DNA from: Ceratopteris richardii
Taxonomy: Eukaryota > Streptophyta > Polypodiopsida > Polypodiales > Pteridaceae
Direction: 5' to 3'
Assembly (NCBI GenBank): GCA_020310875.1
Contig: CM035417.1
Coordinates: 87,801,440-87,865,439 of the forward strand
Length of the DNA stretch: 64,000 nucleotides
Under the pieces are notes generated by a model. The model was not told the origin of the DNA. It did no database searches and was given only the letters and a program-made list of their open reading frames with translations. How positions within the stretch are numbered: position 1 is the stretch's first letter; every line of letters starts with the position of its first letter. This document shows positions 1 to 10,949 of this stretch, in pieces. Position numbers and translations under genes: made by a program.

Positions 1-1227
1 CATAAATCATTTAAAAATAAAACACTAGTGAGTGCATCTCCACTCAAATATGTAACTTTGATATCTAGCTCATAATGCACGTTAAATTAGCTTTGAAGGT
101 GGTAAATAGATCTTAAACAATAGAAATCAAGGACTTGCAGGAAGGTAGTCAATCAAGTGGTGAAGATTTTAATGAGATTTAAAAAAACAATAATGGATCA
201 TAAAACGTTGATGAATAAGGAAACATTGGAGGAGAAAAACAAATTTTCATTAACTTTCCTTAAAAGATACAAAAATTGAGAAACAAAAGTCTAAAGATCA
301 AGTAATAAAAGAAAGAAAATATTAATGTATACAAATGGACCCAAATAGGCCCCTCAACGATTGATTTCCAACATCAAAAACTATTGATTCAATATAAGTT
401 TCAAAGGCCTCTAAAACATATCATAAAGTGTTAGTCACAATGAATTTTATTTCTCATCATACATCAAAAAAGCATAAAATGAATATCATTAGTTGTAACT
501 AGATGGTATACCAATTGATGAAATCCATATCCATATAAATGAGCTTAGGAATGTTATGAAGCCTTTGTGCATCACCTTGCATGCCTTATGTCACCCCTCT
601 ACAATCAAAGTGTCTAGTACTTGGGTTCTTAAACCCATAAAGTGAGTGTCATAAACCAACAAGAGACCATCTTTGACAATCTAAGAGACTAGCAATAAGA
701 AGTGAGACCATAAATAATTCATCCTTATCAATACTTCATCACAAAAATAGTCAAAGACACTTATCACATGCATGATCCACATCAAATATCATAAAAGGAG
801 GAGAGGTAAGAAACAAACTAAACTATCACATACACATTCATATAGAGTATGCATGAAACTGAATGTAGATGCTATCTTAATAAAGAAAATTCCAATAGAG
901 GGACACCTATAAATAGTGAAGTCAACAGAAGAATGAATATCACCAAAAATATATTGATGATTTAAATAATGAATTAAATGGGGATTAGTGATGAAAAACA
1001 CTTACCTTGCTAGTATATGATGGTATTTGTTAGATAATAGACATTCCAATCAACCATGACATGCACAAAAAGTGCTCTAGAGATATCACAAATAACTTTT
1101 TCTTTTGTCTATAATTTTATACACCAAACCACAACCCAAGTCTCTCTTCGTTCTATCAATGATCCACTAATTTATAGCTAGCATAGATTATGGGAAAAAA
1201 ATTTATAGCATCTCACTAGAAAAATGG
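1..1227. other. AT-rich intergenic DNA, no gene seen
   Basis: I see no credible coding region, RNA gene or intact repeat here. Open frames are short, lack family motifs and have no supporting context. The sequence is AT-rich and probably old repeat debris. It ends where an antisense copia RNase H fragment begins. Confidence 0.5.
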
Positions 1228-1488
1228 AAGGCGTCTGAGCCACACACACTCAACAAAAGCTATGAAAGCTGCCCTATACTGAGCCTCACAACTGGAAGTG
1301 GCCACAGTAGGCTGCTTCTTGCTCAACCAAGATATACATGAGCTACCAAGCATGAAGCAAAAGCCACTAGTGGACACATGAGTGTCATAGCAACCAGCCC
1401 AATTTGAGTCAAAAAAAGCATGCAAATCTGGCGGTAGTGATCCCCCCTTGGGATAAAATAACCCAAGTAGCCAAGTACCACTCAAGTA
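1228..1488 (-). pseudogene. Fragment of copia RNase H domain (copia-1 family)
   Basis: On the minus strand this reads as the RNase H part of a copia polyprotein, with recognisable LSGT, WLSKKQPTVATSSCEA and CVWLRR stretches. It matches about positions 6470-6720 of copia-1 in this window at high identity, in the opposite orientation. One key motif reads EAQYRA instead of EAEYRA. The fragment is cut at its right end exactly where the copia-2 LTR begins, so it was probably part of the target into which copia-2 inserted. No other part of that older element is visible to the left. Confidence 0.85.
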
Positions 1489-2148
1489 TGATGGAGAGTG
1501 TTAATCTCCAAAAGAACAACCTACTCTTGTGATTAGAGCACCTCTATACCAAGAGTAAGTCAAAACCTTTACCAAATTAGAGGTCCAATCTCCAAATTAT
1601 CAAAACCTTGAAAATTCTGTGAAGAAGATGAAACACAGAAAGTCTGCTGCACAATTTCTTCTCATTGACTTATCAAATCTTTAAAGTTTTCTATGAAATT
1701 TTGTATGGAGTGTCGCCTAGAGATTGCGCATCTCCTCCAAGTTAAATTTCTTCAAAAGGTTTAGTATAACTTGAGAAATCAACTTCACAAGTTACCTATG
1801 TCAAAATCAGTACTTCTGAGAAGTCGATTTGACACCCCTAACTTCTTAACTTCAGTTCTCTGAGTATGAAACCCGTTTAAGCAAATGCTTCTAGCCACGA
1901 GTAGCTTACCTTCCAACTTAAAGATTAAGTGCTTGCTTGCACAAAACTTTAAACTGTGGAGTGAGAACAGACCAAAAGATTAAGATCGAAATTTGCGCCT
2001 GTTTCTGAGAACTGTGAACACTCAACACATATGAATGTTCCTACACACAATTCTCCTAGCCTGTTTACAATTAGACTCTGAAACTCTGATCAAAGACTCA
2101 TCAACTATCAACTTAGATATCCTCAAAAGGATTTCACAAATGACTTAC

Positions 2149-2377
2149 TGTTGATATATTTAGGTAGTGATGTGTGTGAACACTCTAGGACCGCCGGGGC
2201 ACTTTTTTCCCTCTTTAGGAGGTTTTTTCCCCCGGCTTGTATATACGCCTATTGCCCTAATGGGCTACTTATCTTTGTACATTCTCTAGTAATACATTCA
2301 GTCGTGTGTGTTGTGCTCCAAGCTTCTTCTTCTTCCTTGTGCTGTTCGCGTGCTTCCGCAGACGTCTAACTCCAACA
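2149..2377 (+). repeat. Copia-1 5' LTR
   Basis: A 229-bp LTR beginning TGTTGATATATT and ending CTCCAACA. It appears identical base for base to 7073-7301. A TATA-like TTGTATATACG lies at about 2237 and may be the Pol II promoter. The primer-binding site follows two bases after the LTR. Confidence 0.96.
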
Positions 2378-2379
2378 AT

Positions 2380-2391
2380 TGGTATCAGAGC
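2380..2391 (+). other. Primer-binding site of copia-1
   Basis: TGGTATCAGAGC is the complement of the 3' end of plant initiator methionine tRNA and is the usual copia primer site. It lies immediately downstream of the 5' LTR. A leader of about 340 bp follows before the polyprotein ATG. Confidence 0.93.
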
Positions 2392-2732
2392 AGGTCGTTG
2401 CTTCTTCTAGGGCGCCGTCGACACTCCTCCGTTTGCAGTCTCAGATTCGCACAAAATTTTGTGAGCATACTCACGGTGTTTCCGAGATCAAAACAGCTTC
2501 GCTGTGTGGTGCCGAAATCGCGATCTGAGCTCGTTTCGGCCTCCGAACGCACTATCGCAGTGCTTGTGCAGGCTATTTCGTCCTTTTGTGCCAAAGGTAT
2601 ATACCAGTTTCTGTTTGCAAGTTTAAGCATCTCGAAGTCTGCTACAGGTCTAGCAGAACTCGTTTGGGCAGTTCCGTTCAACTTTTTTAGATACAGTCAA
2701 TTTTCTGCATCAAGGTATTTTAGTCACCGGCC

Positions 2733-5700
2733 ATGGCTGAAAGCAGTGATGTATTCCGTATGTTGGCTGTTGAGGATAAGTTGGATGGTACCAACTACCC
2801 ATTATGGGCTTATATGATGCGACATGTACTGGTTGCAAAAGGATTGTGGAACATTGTGCAGGGTGTTGAAAGACGTCCTGTTACTCCTGTAATGACAGGT
2901 ACTGCAAATACAGGTGTTGGAGCTGATGAAGATGGTGTCGAAGATGATATTCCGCAGATTCCTGTTCGTGCTGCTGTTTCTGTTGCACCTACTGCAGAGC
3001 AGATTCGTTGGGATGGCAGAGATGCCCAGGCACATGCATTGATAGCTTTGTCTGTCAAACGTGCCATTATTCCTCACATTCGCTCTTGCAGAACAGCAAA
3101 GGATGCTTGGGATACACTTACCACTTTGTACCAGGCTAGGAATGAGGCTCGTGTTGCTTACCTCCGAAAACAGTTGGAGAGTGAGCACATGAATGAAGGT
3201 GATTCTATGGACAGTTTTCTTACAAAGATCAAAGACCTGAAGGAACAATTGATTTCTGCTGATGAGGTTATACCAGATAGCTCACTTGTGCAGACCGTTC
3301 TGAATGGTCTTCCTGATTCATATCAGAGTTTTGCCTCTACTCTTCGGTTGATGATGAAAGGCAATCCGAATGCCTTGTCATTTGAGGAATTAGTCTCTGT
3401 TCTATTGCAGGAAGATCAGTCCAGGCAGAACAGGTCCATTATGCGTGTTGCAGATCAAGCTTTCCTGGCTAGTCAGAAGGGCAAAGGAAAATGGAGCTCT
3501 TCTACTAGTAAGCAGAAATCTGCAAATGCTGCACAATCGAAGAACCAGGATAAAGATGAAAAGAAATCAGAAAAGCAGAAATTGTTCTGCAAGTACTGTA
3601 AAGGAAATGATCATATTATAAAGAACTGTCCAAAACTGGCTGCTAAAGAGGCAAAGAAGAAAGAGGCTGGAATGGTTGTTGCAGAGGCCTCTACACCAAA
3701 AACAGAGTCTGCAAATCTTGTGCAGGAAGAAGAATGGGCGTTTACTACTGTCTGCAATTTTGACCCATCTTCTCATGATCAGTGCATGTCTGCAGTAGAC
3801 TCAGATGTTTGGTACTTTGACAGTGGGGCGACCAAACATATTACCTCGCAGCGCAGTTTCTTCTCTTCACTTGAGCCTGCTCCTACAGGGAATACTGTCA
3901 CATGCGCCAATAACTCCTCTTATCCTGTTATGGGAGTTGGTAAGATCATTCTGACTACTGCTGATGGTAGTTCTTTCACTTTGTCAGATGCTTTATTTGT
4001 GCCAGGGATCAAAAAGAATCTGTTATCAGTTTCTGCATTAGCCAAGATTGGCTTGGTTGTGAAATTTGTTGATGACAGGTGTACAGTCCATGATCTCTCA
4101 AATGGCGATGTGATTATTGCTTCTGGCATTTTATGTCGTGGGCTGTATAAGCTCATAGACTATGAAAGATCTGTGAATGATTCGGCATGTGCAGTTCATG
4201 ATTCTCAGGCTATGTCAGATGCAAAGCTTTGGCATGCACGCTTTGGTCATCTGAATTTTGCTAGTTTGTTACGCCTGCAGAAATCTGAAATGGTGTCCTC
4301 TTTGCCCAAACTTGAGGCACCTGGAAAACATGTTTGTGAAGGCTGTATTTTGGGCAAAATGCAGCGTTCTTCCTTTCCAAAAGATGGTTCAGTTCGGGCT
4401 ATGCAGAAATTGCAGCTTGTACATAGTGATGTCTGTGGTCCTATGCAGACACCCTCTTTTGGAAATTACCTTTACTTCGTGACTTTCATTGATGATTTTT
4501 CCAGGCATGCATGGGTATATCCACTCAAAGCAAAGTCCGAAGTGTTCATGTGCTTCAAACAGTTTTTGGTTTTGGCTGAAAATCTGTCAGCATGTAAAAT
4601 GGGCACCCTCCGTTCTGATCGAGGGGGGGAATATATGTCTTCAGATTTTAATGCATTTCTGGCTGAACGTGGGATAAAACACCAGTGTACAGTGCCGTAT
4701 ACACCTCAACAGAATGGAGTTGCTGAACGAAAGAACAGGTCACTCATGGAGATGGCGAGGTGCATGGTCAAAAGTCAGGCTTTACCACATAGTTTCTGGC
4801 TTGAGGCTGTCATGTGTGCAGCATATGTACTGAACAGGTGTCCCACCAAAGCGTTGCAGTCTATCACTCCATATGAGGCTTGGCATGACCGCAAGCCATC
4901 TGTTGCTCATCTGCGTGTTTTTGGTTGTTTGGCATATGCATTAGTGCCTGAACAACATCGCAGAAAATTGGATGATAAGGCAGTAAAATGTATTTTTGTT
5001 GGGTACAGTTCTGAAAGTAAAGGATATCGTCTGTATCATCCACAGACTAAACGCATTCTGGTTAGCCGTGATGTTGTCTTTGTGGAAGATGCTATTCAGC
5101 CATTGCTTTCATGTACTAAGGAGACATCTGTTAGCTCCAAAGACATGTATGATACTTTGATGCCTCTTTTTACAGGTGGACAGGCTAACGCTGGTCCTAA
5201 TGAGGCAACTTCTCAGCCTTTGCAGGTTTCATATGATGATGCAGATCATTCCATTTCTGATGCAGATTTACATGATGCACTTGTTGATGAGAGAGCTGAT
5301 ATTGAACAGGCAAAAACTATGCCAAAATGGCTGGTGCAGACTTTGCGTGACAGCAAATTAGATGCACCTTTGTCATATCGTACTCGTTCAGGCTCTCATA
5401 GTACCTCCTTTGCATCAGATTGCTATGCTATGGCTGCATCTAGTCTCTGTGATGAGAATGAGCCTGTTTCTTTTGATGAAGCACAAAATTCAGAAAATTG
5501 GATGGCTGCTATGCAATCTGAATATGATGCTATAATGAAGAATGGTACATGGTCTTTATGTGACTTGCCTCCTGGCAAGAAGGCCATTGGCACTAAGTGG
5601 GTATACAAGCTCAAGCATAAACCTGATGGTACAGTTGACAGGTATAAGGCTAGGCTTGTTGCAAAGGGTTATGCGCAGGAAAGAGGCATTGATTTTGATG

Positions 5701-6998
5701 AGACCTTTGCACCTACATGCCGTATGACTACTGTTCGGAGCATTTGTGCACTTGCAGCCCATCATGGTTGGAATGTACATCAGTTGGACATTAAAACAGC
5801 ATTTCTGAATGGTGACTTGCATGAAGAAGTGTATGTTTTTCAGCCCCGTGGCTTTGTGCAGAAAGGGCATGAAAACCAGGTGTGCAGGTTAAAGAAGGCG
5901 TTATATGGTTTAAAGCAAGCACCACGTGCTTGGTATGAGAAGATACATGCCTATCTGATTGCACATGGTTTTGAGAACAGTCCAACTGAAAGCACCTTAT
6001 ATGTTAAGCGTGCTAATGATGTGCTTCTGATCATTGTTGTCTATGTTGATGACATGCTGCTCACTGGTCCTATTGAGACACATATTGCTGATTTTAAGGC
6101 TGATTTGCATGCCTCATTTGAGATGTCTGATTTGGGGCATTTGCATCACTATTTGGGCATTCAGTTTATGCACGTTGATGGTGGAATGGCTTTGTGTCAA
6201 ACAAAATATATTGACACATTATTGCAGCGTTTTGGCCTTGAAGACTGTAAGCCTATTGCCACTCCTATGGAGACAGGTTTACGATTGAGTCTTCATGATG
6301 CTGGAGATGCATTTGATGCTGTTCTCTATCAGCAGGCTGTTGGATGCTTGATTTACTTATGCATTACTCGGCCAGATATTCAGTTTGCTGTCTCACAGAT
6401 GAGCAGGTTCATGCATTGCCCAGGAGTCACGCATTGGAAAGCGGTTAAGCGCATCTTTCGCTACTTGAGTGGTACTCGGCTACTTGGGTTGTTTTATCCC
6501 AAGGGGGGATCACTACCGCCAGATTTGCATGCTTTTTCTGACTCAGATTGGGCTGGTTTCTATGACACTCGTGTGTCCACCAGTGGTTTTTGCTTCATGC
6601 TTGGTAGCTCATGTATATCTTGGTTGAGCAAGAAGCAGCCTACTGTGGCCACTTCCAGTTGTGAGGCTGAGTATAGGGCAGCTTTCACAGCGACTGTTGA
6701 GTGTGTGTGGCTCAGACGCCTTATGGCTGATTTGGGTGTTGGCCAGTCTTCTGCCACCACCATCTTCACTGACAGTCAGAGCGCATTGGCAGTTGCGAGG
6801 AACCCTGTGTTCCATGCTCGCACTAAGCACATTGAGGTGCATTATCACTATGTCAGGGAGAGGTTCTCTGCTGGGGAGATCAGCTTGGCATATGTGCCCA
6901 CGCAGGAGAACATTGCAGACCTTTTCACGAAGGCTCTGCCTAGGGAGAAGTTTGAAGCTTTCCGCAAAGCTTTGGGCTTACTTCCTTTTGTGGAGTGA
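2733..6998 (+). CDS. Copia-1 Gag-Pol polyprotein
   Basis: A single 1421-residue frame starting at ATG 2733, after a leader of about 340 bp. The order is typical for Ty1/copia. First come a Gag/UBN2-like N-terminus (LDGTNYPLWAYMMRHVL) and a CCHC zinc knuckle at about residues 286-299 (CKYCKGNDHIIKNC). An aspartic protease follows with the catalytic D363-S-G, then a GAG-pre-integrase zinc region (CEGCILGK). The integrase has D566, D629 and E665, with DD35E spacing. The reverse transcriptase has YVDD at about 1104-1107, and RNase H lies at the C-terminus (DSDWAG, SCEAEYRA, ARTKHIEVHYH). No stops or frameshifts occur and all catalytic motifs are present. The product would assemble virus-like particles, copy the RNA and integrate the cDNA. 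Confidence 0.97.
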   Translation: MAESSDVFRMLAVEDKLDGTNYPLWAYMMRHVLVAKGLWNIVQGVERRPVTPVMTGTANTGVGADEDGVEDDIPQIPVRAAVSVAPTAEQIRWDGRDAQAHALIALSVKRAIIPHIRSCRTAKDAWDTLTTLYQARNEARVAYLRKQLESEHMNEGDSMDSFLTKIKDLKEQLISADEVIPDSSLVQTVLNGLPDSYQSFASTLRLMMKGNPNALSFEELVSVLLQEDQSRQNRSIMRVADQAFLASQKGKGKWSSSTSKQKSANAAQSKNQDKDEKKSEKQKLFCKYCKGNDHIIKNCPKLAAKEAKKKEAGMVVAEASTPKTESANLVQEEEWAFTTVCNFDPSSHDQCMSAVDSDVWYFDSGATKHITSQRSFFSSLEPAPTGNTVTCANNSSYPVMGVGKIILTTADGSSFTLSDALFVPGIKKNLLSVSALAKIGLVVKFVDDRCTVHDLSNGDVIIASGILCRGLYKLIDYERSVNDSACAVHDSQAMSDAKLWHARFGHLNFASLLRLQKSEMVSSLPKLEAPGKHVCEGCILGKMQRSSFPKDGSVRAMQKLQLVHSDVCGPMQTPSFGNYLYFVTFIDDFSRHAWVYPLKAKSEVFMCFKQFLVLAENLSACKMGTLRSDRGGEYMSSDFNAFLAERGIKHQCTVPYTPQQNGVAERKNRSLMEMARCMVKSQALPHSFWLEAVMCAAYVLNRCPTKALQSITPYEAWHDRKPSVAHLRVFGCLAYALVPEQHRRKLDDKAVKCIFVGYSSESKGYRLYHPQTKRILVSRDVVFVEDAIQPLLSCTKETSVSSKDMYDTLMPLFTGGQANAGPNEATSQPLQVSYDDADHSISDADLHDALVDERADIEQAKTMPKWLVQTLRDSKLDAPLSYRTRSGSHSTSFASDCYAMAASSLCDENEPVSFDEAQNSENWMAAMQSEYDAIMKNGTWSLCDLPPGKKAIGTKWVYKLKHKPDGTVDRYKARLVAKGYAQERGIDFDETFAPTCRMTTVRSICALAAHHGWNVHQLDIKTAFLNGDLHEEVYVFQPRGFVQKGHENQVCRLKKALYGLKQAPRAWYEKIHAYLIAHGFENSPTESTLYVKRANDVLLIIVVYVDDMLLTGPIETHIADFKADLHASFEMSDLGHLHHYLGIQFMHVDGGMALCQTKYIDTLLQRFGLEDCKPIATPMETGLRLSLHDAGDAFDAVLYQQAVGCLIYLCITRPDIQFAVSQMSRFMHCPGVTHWKAVKRIFRYLSGTRLLGLFYPKGGSLPPDLHAFSDSDWAGFYDTRVSTSGFCFMLGSSCISWLSKKQPTVATSSCEAEYRAAFTATVECVWLRRLMADLGVGQSSATTIFTDSQSALAVARNPVFHARTKHIEVHYHYVRERFSAGEISLAYVPTQENIADLFTKALPREKFEAFRKALGLLPFVE

Positions 6999-7060
6999 TT
7001 TCCACATAGCTCGGCACTTCCTTATACATGAGTGCCAGCTCCTTGTTCACCGCATCACTC

Positions 7061-7072
7061 CCAGGGGGGATT
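7061..7072 (+). other. Polypurine tract of copia-1
   Basis: The purine-rich run CCAGGGGGGATT lies immediately upstream of the 3' LTR, where plus-strand DNA synthesis would be primed. Confidence 0.9.
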
Positions 7073-7301
7073 TGTTGATATATTTAGGTAGTGATGTGTG
7101 TGAACACTCTAGGACCGCCGGGGCACTTTTTTCCCTCTTTAGGAGGTTTTTTCCCCCGGCTTGTATATACGCCTATTGCCCTAATGGGCTACTTATCTTT
7201 GTACATTCTCTAGTAATACATTCAGTCGTGTGTGTTGTGCTCCAAGCTTCTTCTTCTTCCTTGTGCTGTTCGCGTGCTTCCGCAGACGTCTAACTCCAAC
7301 A
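7073..7301 (+). repeat. Copia-1 3' LTR
   Basis: 229 bp, with no difference from the 5' LTR seen by eye. It is followed by CTTAC (7302-7306), which repeats the five bases before the 5' LTR (2144-2148). Confidence 0.96.
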
Positions 7302-7668
7302 CTTACCACAGAAGGAACTGACACGGAAAAATCGGGTGCAATATTTCTTCCATTTACTCAGAAAGTTACAGTTGAGTGATGAGAGGAAACTCAACTAACT
7401 TTTCACATGTCTAATGACATCTCTCTTCCTCATTCTTGACTTCTATCTACTCATACATAAAATCTCATATCACGCCTCGACATTTTCAAGGTATTTATAG
7501 ATAAATTTGTACAAGTCTATGACTAATCAAAGATCTAAGTGAACTATGTACATATGTGTACATTCCTCACATACTCTGAATGTATCTTCCTTCCAAGCTT
7601 CAAGAAATGATCTCATTCTTCATCTTTTAGTCTTCAAACATTCAATTGGTGATTGATCTGCACCAACA

Positions 7669-7680
7669 GCTCCCCCTCAA
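7669..7680 (-). other. Polypurine tract of copia-2
   Basis: On the minus strand this reads TTGAGGGGGAGC, directly before the 3' LTR start (TGTTGGTG). It overlaps the pol stop codon at 7677-7679, giving a very compact 3' end. Confidence 0.85.
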
Positions 7681-10600
7681 TCATCAATTGAGGTTTCTCC
7701 TTTCTTTTTTATACCTGCCATGTCTTTAAACTTCTGTAGCTTTGGTCCATCCAAGCTCTTTGTAAGCATATCAGCTATCTGATCTTTAGTTGAAGTATGA
7801 ATGATTTCAATCTCCTTTTCCATCACTTTCTCTCTTAGAAAGTGATACTGAATCTCAATGTGTTTAGTCCTGGCATGGAAAACAGGATTAGCAGCTAAGT
7901 ACAATGAACTCATGTTATCTCCAAATATAATTGGTATCCCATGCACAATGTCAAGACTCTTCATTAGGGTCTTGAGCCAAATCACTTCCTTTGCAGCTTC
8001 AACCATGCCTTTGTATTCTGCTTCTGTAGAAGAAAAAGCAACTGTATGTTGCTTCTTAGAACACCATGAGATAAGTTTATCTCCCACATAACACATGTAT
8101 CCAAAAGTAGATCTTTTATCATCTGGATTACCTGCCCAATCTGCGTCACTATAGATTTTGATATTTGTATCTGAGGTAAAACCATAATACAAACCTTCAT
8201 TGAGTGTACCCTTAATGTACCTCAACACTCTTTGACCTGCAATCCAATGTTCTTTCCTTGGGCAATGCATAAATTGAGACAAAACCCCTACTGCATATGA
8301 TAAATCAGGTCTAGTTAAAGTAGCATAGATAAGACTACCAACCAAACTCTGATATTGTCTCATGTCCTTGAATTCTTCACCTCCAAACTTACTCAATTTG
8401 TGATTCACCTCCATTGGTGTAGGTGCTACCCTGCAATCATCCATTTTAAACTTGATTAACAAGTTCTTCAAGTACCTTTCTTGAGTCACAAATACTCCAT
8501 GTTGAGTATATGTAATCTCCATGCCCAAGAAGTATGACAAGTCTCCCAAGTCACTTATTTTGAACTCCTTTTCCATCTGCTTCTTTAATCTTTGGATTCC
8601 TTCTTCATTTGTACCTGTAAGGATTATATCATCAACATATATGCACATGTATATGAAACCATTATCACTTGCTTTGACAAGCAAGCTACTATCAGCTTTA
8701 GACACCTGAAATCCAAGTTCTTTTAAGAACTTTACAAGTCTATAGTTCCATGCCCTTGGGGCCTGCTTCAAGCCATACAAAGCTCTCTTGAGCTTACACA
8801 CATAATCTGGATATCTTTTATCTTTGAACCCTTGAGGTTGCTCCATGAACACATCATCTGAAATATAACCATTCAGAAAAGCATTTTTCACATCAAGTTG
8901 ACATAACTTCCAACCTTTGCATGCAGCAATAGCTATAAGTGTCCTGATGGTTGTCATCTTTGCCACAGGACTATAAGTCTCATCATAGTCAACACCATAA
9001 GTCTGAGCAAACCCTTTGACAACAAGTCTAGCTTTGTATCTAGACACACTTCCATCTGCAAACCTCTTGGTTTTGTAAACCCACTTACATCCAATGATCT
9101 TCTGGCTATTTGGTTTAGGAACCAAATCCCAAGTTTGATTTTCCAATAATGCATCATATTCTTCCTGCATAGCTTTCTCCCATCTTTCCTTACCTTTTGC
9201 CTCTTCATATGTAGAAGGGTCTTCATCTGTTTTCATCATGTAGGCATAATCTTTGGTAGCTAGAAATGAAGTATCATAGCTATACCTTGTAGGTTGCCAT
9301 TTGTTCCTTGTAGACCTCCTAAGTTCTCCACTTCTTGAGGTTTCTGGTTCTTCATGTTCAGGATCAAATCTTGGTGTATCTTCCACTTCAACCTGCACTT
9401 CATTATTCTCTTGCTCATCAAATATCTGAACCTTTGATTTACCTTTCCTTTGGCTCACTTCTTCCTCATCACCTGTATTGATATTGATTGTACCTGCATA
9501 CCCAGTACTTTGCTCATCAAATGTAACATCTTTAGAAACCATGAATTGTTTTGTAGATGGACTCCACAATCTATAACCCATCTGCTTATCATCATAAGCA
9601 ATGAAAACATATTTTTCAGCTTTAGGCTCCAACTTGTGCCTTAATTGTGATGGCACATATGCATATGCCACACATCCAAAAACTCTGCAATGATCCAAGG
9701 TAGGTCTCTTACCCCACCAAGCCTCATATGGTGTCATACCCTGCAAGGCTTTACATGGTAACCTATTGACCAAATAAGTAGCTGTATTCACAGCCTCAGC
9801 CCACAAATAATTAGGGCAATTTTTCTCCTTCATCATGGATCTTGCAAATTCAACAAGTGTTCTATTTCTCCTTTCTGCTACACCATTTTGTTGAGGAGAG
9901 TACCTGCAAGTAACTTCCCTTTTTATACCTGCATTCCACAAATAATCACTGAACTCATTAGAGAAATACTCTCCCCCTCCATCTGACCTTAATCTTTTCA
10001 ATTTGTGTCCTGTAATTCTTTCTGCATATGCATGATAGTGTTTAAATGTATTAAACACCTCTGACTTATCTTTGATCACATAAATAGTGATCCATCTAGT
10101 AGCATCATCCACATAAATCACATAATACCTTGACCCATTTATACTGAAATCCTTTGATGGTCCCCACACATCTGTGTGTACCAACTCAAGCTTCTCTGAG
10201 TACATAAAACCATGCTTGGAGTAGGAAGACTTATGAGCCTTACCTAATTGACATGCCTCACATCTGTATGTCATATGTTGACCTGCAACATTAGGCAAAC
10301 CAAGCACTGAACCATTATTAATCATGTCTTTAATACCTCTTTCATTGAAATGTCCAAGCCTCTTGTGCCAAAGATCTAACTCAGAGATCTTATGTCCTCC
10401 ATATGTGAACATAGCATGACCAATATTGCCTTGAATCTTCAATGTAAATAGTCTTCCTTCTTTCTTCCCTGAAACAATCTGTTTATACCCTTGACTAGGG
10501 TCTTCCACATATACTCCATCATTAGTGAATCTTACTTCATAACCTTTTTCCACAATTTGTCCTACACTTATCAAATTCTTAGGAATTGTAGGAACATACA

Positions 10601-10949
10601 AGACCTTACTCAATAAGGTGCTACCATCCTTGGCCTTCACTGATCCAATTGACTTCACATTGTGCTTTGTGTTGTCACCTGTTTGAACAACATGATTAAA
10701 CACCTTATTCTCCAAATCAGTCATCAAAGATATGTTACCACTCAAGTGGTTGCTACACCCTGAGTCAATGTAGAAGACTCTTTGATCTTCACTCTGCCTT
10801 TCACAAGTTGCATTCATTATCAATGTTGAATCTTCCTTTTGATCTGAAGCATAATTGTAGTAGGTGTTGTTGTATTGTTGACTTTGGAATCCTCTACCTG
10901 CATTTCTTCCAAAGTAACTCCTACCACCTCTTCCTCTGAAATTACCTCT
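7677..10949 (-). CDS. Copia-2 Pol (protease, integrase, RT, RNase H)
   Basis: The open frame runs from just after the gag stop (10950) to TGA at 7677-7679. The first in-frame start-like codon is a TTG at 10823, so independent initiation is doubtful and the region belongs to the same frame as gag. Counting from 10823, the protease has YIDSGCSNH (Asp about 20), followed by a GAG-pre-integrase zinc region (WHKRLGH, then CEACQLGK). The integrase core has HTDVWGP (Asp about 218) and NGVAERRN, the reverse transcriptase has YVDD near residue 729, and RNase H has DADWAG, SSTEAEYKG and HARTKHIEIQYH. The catalytic motifs look intact. Because gag is separated from it by a stop, full-length protein would need readthrough or help from another copy. 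Confidence 0.93.
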   Translation of the reverse strand, partial: RGNFRGRGGRSYFGRNAGRGFQSQQYNNTYYNYASDQKEDSTLIMNATCERQSEDQRVFYIDSGCSNHLSGNISLMTDLENKVFNHVVQTGDNTKHNVKSIGSVKAKDGSTLLSKVLYVPTIPKNLISVGQIVEKGYEVRFTNDGVYVEDPSQGYKQIVSGKKEGRLFTLKIQGNIGHAMFTYGGHKISELDLWHKRLGHFNERGIKDMINNGSVLGLPNVAGQHMTYRCEACQLGKAHKSSYSKHGFMYSEKLELVHTDVWGPSKDFSINGSRYYVIYVDDATRWITIYVIKDKSEVFNTFKHYHAYAERITGHKLKRLRSDGGGEYFSNEFSDYLWNAGIKREVTCRYSPQQNGVAERRNRTLVEFARSMMKEKNCPNYLWAEAVNTATYLVNRLPCKALQGMTPYEAWWGKRPTLDHCRVFGCVAYAYVPSQLRHKLEPKAEKYVFIAYDDKQMGYRLWSPSTKQFMVSKDVTFDEQSTGYAGTININTGDEEEVSQRKGKSKVQIFDEQENNEVQVEVEDTPRFDPEHEEPETSRSGELRRSTRNKWQPTRYSYDTSFLATKDYAYMMKTDEDPSTYEEAKGKERWEKAMQEEYDALLENQTWDLVPKPNSQKIIGCKWVYKTKRFADGSVSRYKARLVVKGFAQTYGVDYDETYSPVAKMTTIRTLIAIAACKGWKLCQLDVKNAFLNGYISDDVFMEQPQGFKDKRYPDYVCKLKRALYGLKQAPRAWNYRLVKFLKELGFQVSKADSSLLVKASDNGFIYMCIYVDDIILTGTNEEGIQRLKKQMEKEFKISDLGDLSYFLGMEITYTQHGVFVTQERYLKNLLIKFKMDDCRVAPTPMEVNHKLSKFGGEEFKDMRQYQSLVGSLIYATLTRPDLSYAVGVLSQFMHCPRKEHWIAGQRVLRYIKGTLNEGLYYGFTSDTNIKIYSDADWAGNPDDKRSTFGYMCYVGDKLISWCSKKQHTVAFSSTEAEYKGMVEAAKEVIWLKTLMKSLDIVHGIPIIFGDNMSSLYLAANPVFHARTKHIEIQYHFLREKVMEKEIEIIHTSTKDQIADMLTKSLDGPKLQKFKDMAGIKKKGETSIDD

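Larger units (their letters stand above)
2149..7301 (+). mobile_element. Intact Ty1/copia LTR retrotransposon (copia-1)
   Basis: A 5153-bp element. It has 229-bp LTRs that appear identical, TG...CA ends (TGTTG/CAACA), a 5-bp CTTAC target duplication on both sides, a primer-binding site at 2380, a polypurine tract at 7061 and one uninterrupted 1421-codon polyprotein. Everything needed for autonomous copia transposition is present. It sits inside the 3' LTR of copia-2 and is therefore the youngest insertion in this part of the window. Related fragments at 1228-1488 and 34552-34662 show that the family has other members in this genome. Confidence 0.97.
1489..7668 (-). repeat. Copia-2 3' LTR, interrupted by copia-1
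   Basis: On the minus strand the LTR runs from TGTTGGTGCAGATC (ending at 7668) to ...CTCTCCATCA (starting at 1489). Copia-1 occupies 2149-7301, and CTTAC is duplicated at 2144-2148 and 7302-7306. The outer parts match 12066-12979 almost perfectly. The segment 7561-7668 has no counterpart in the other LTR. Confidence 0.92.

Noticed and set aside
2308..2817. 169-codon frame across the copia-1 LTR and leader
   Set aside because: It overlaps the LTR, primer site and the start of the real polyprotein in another frame and has no motif.
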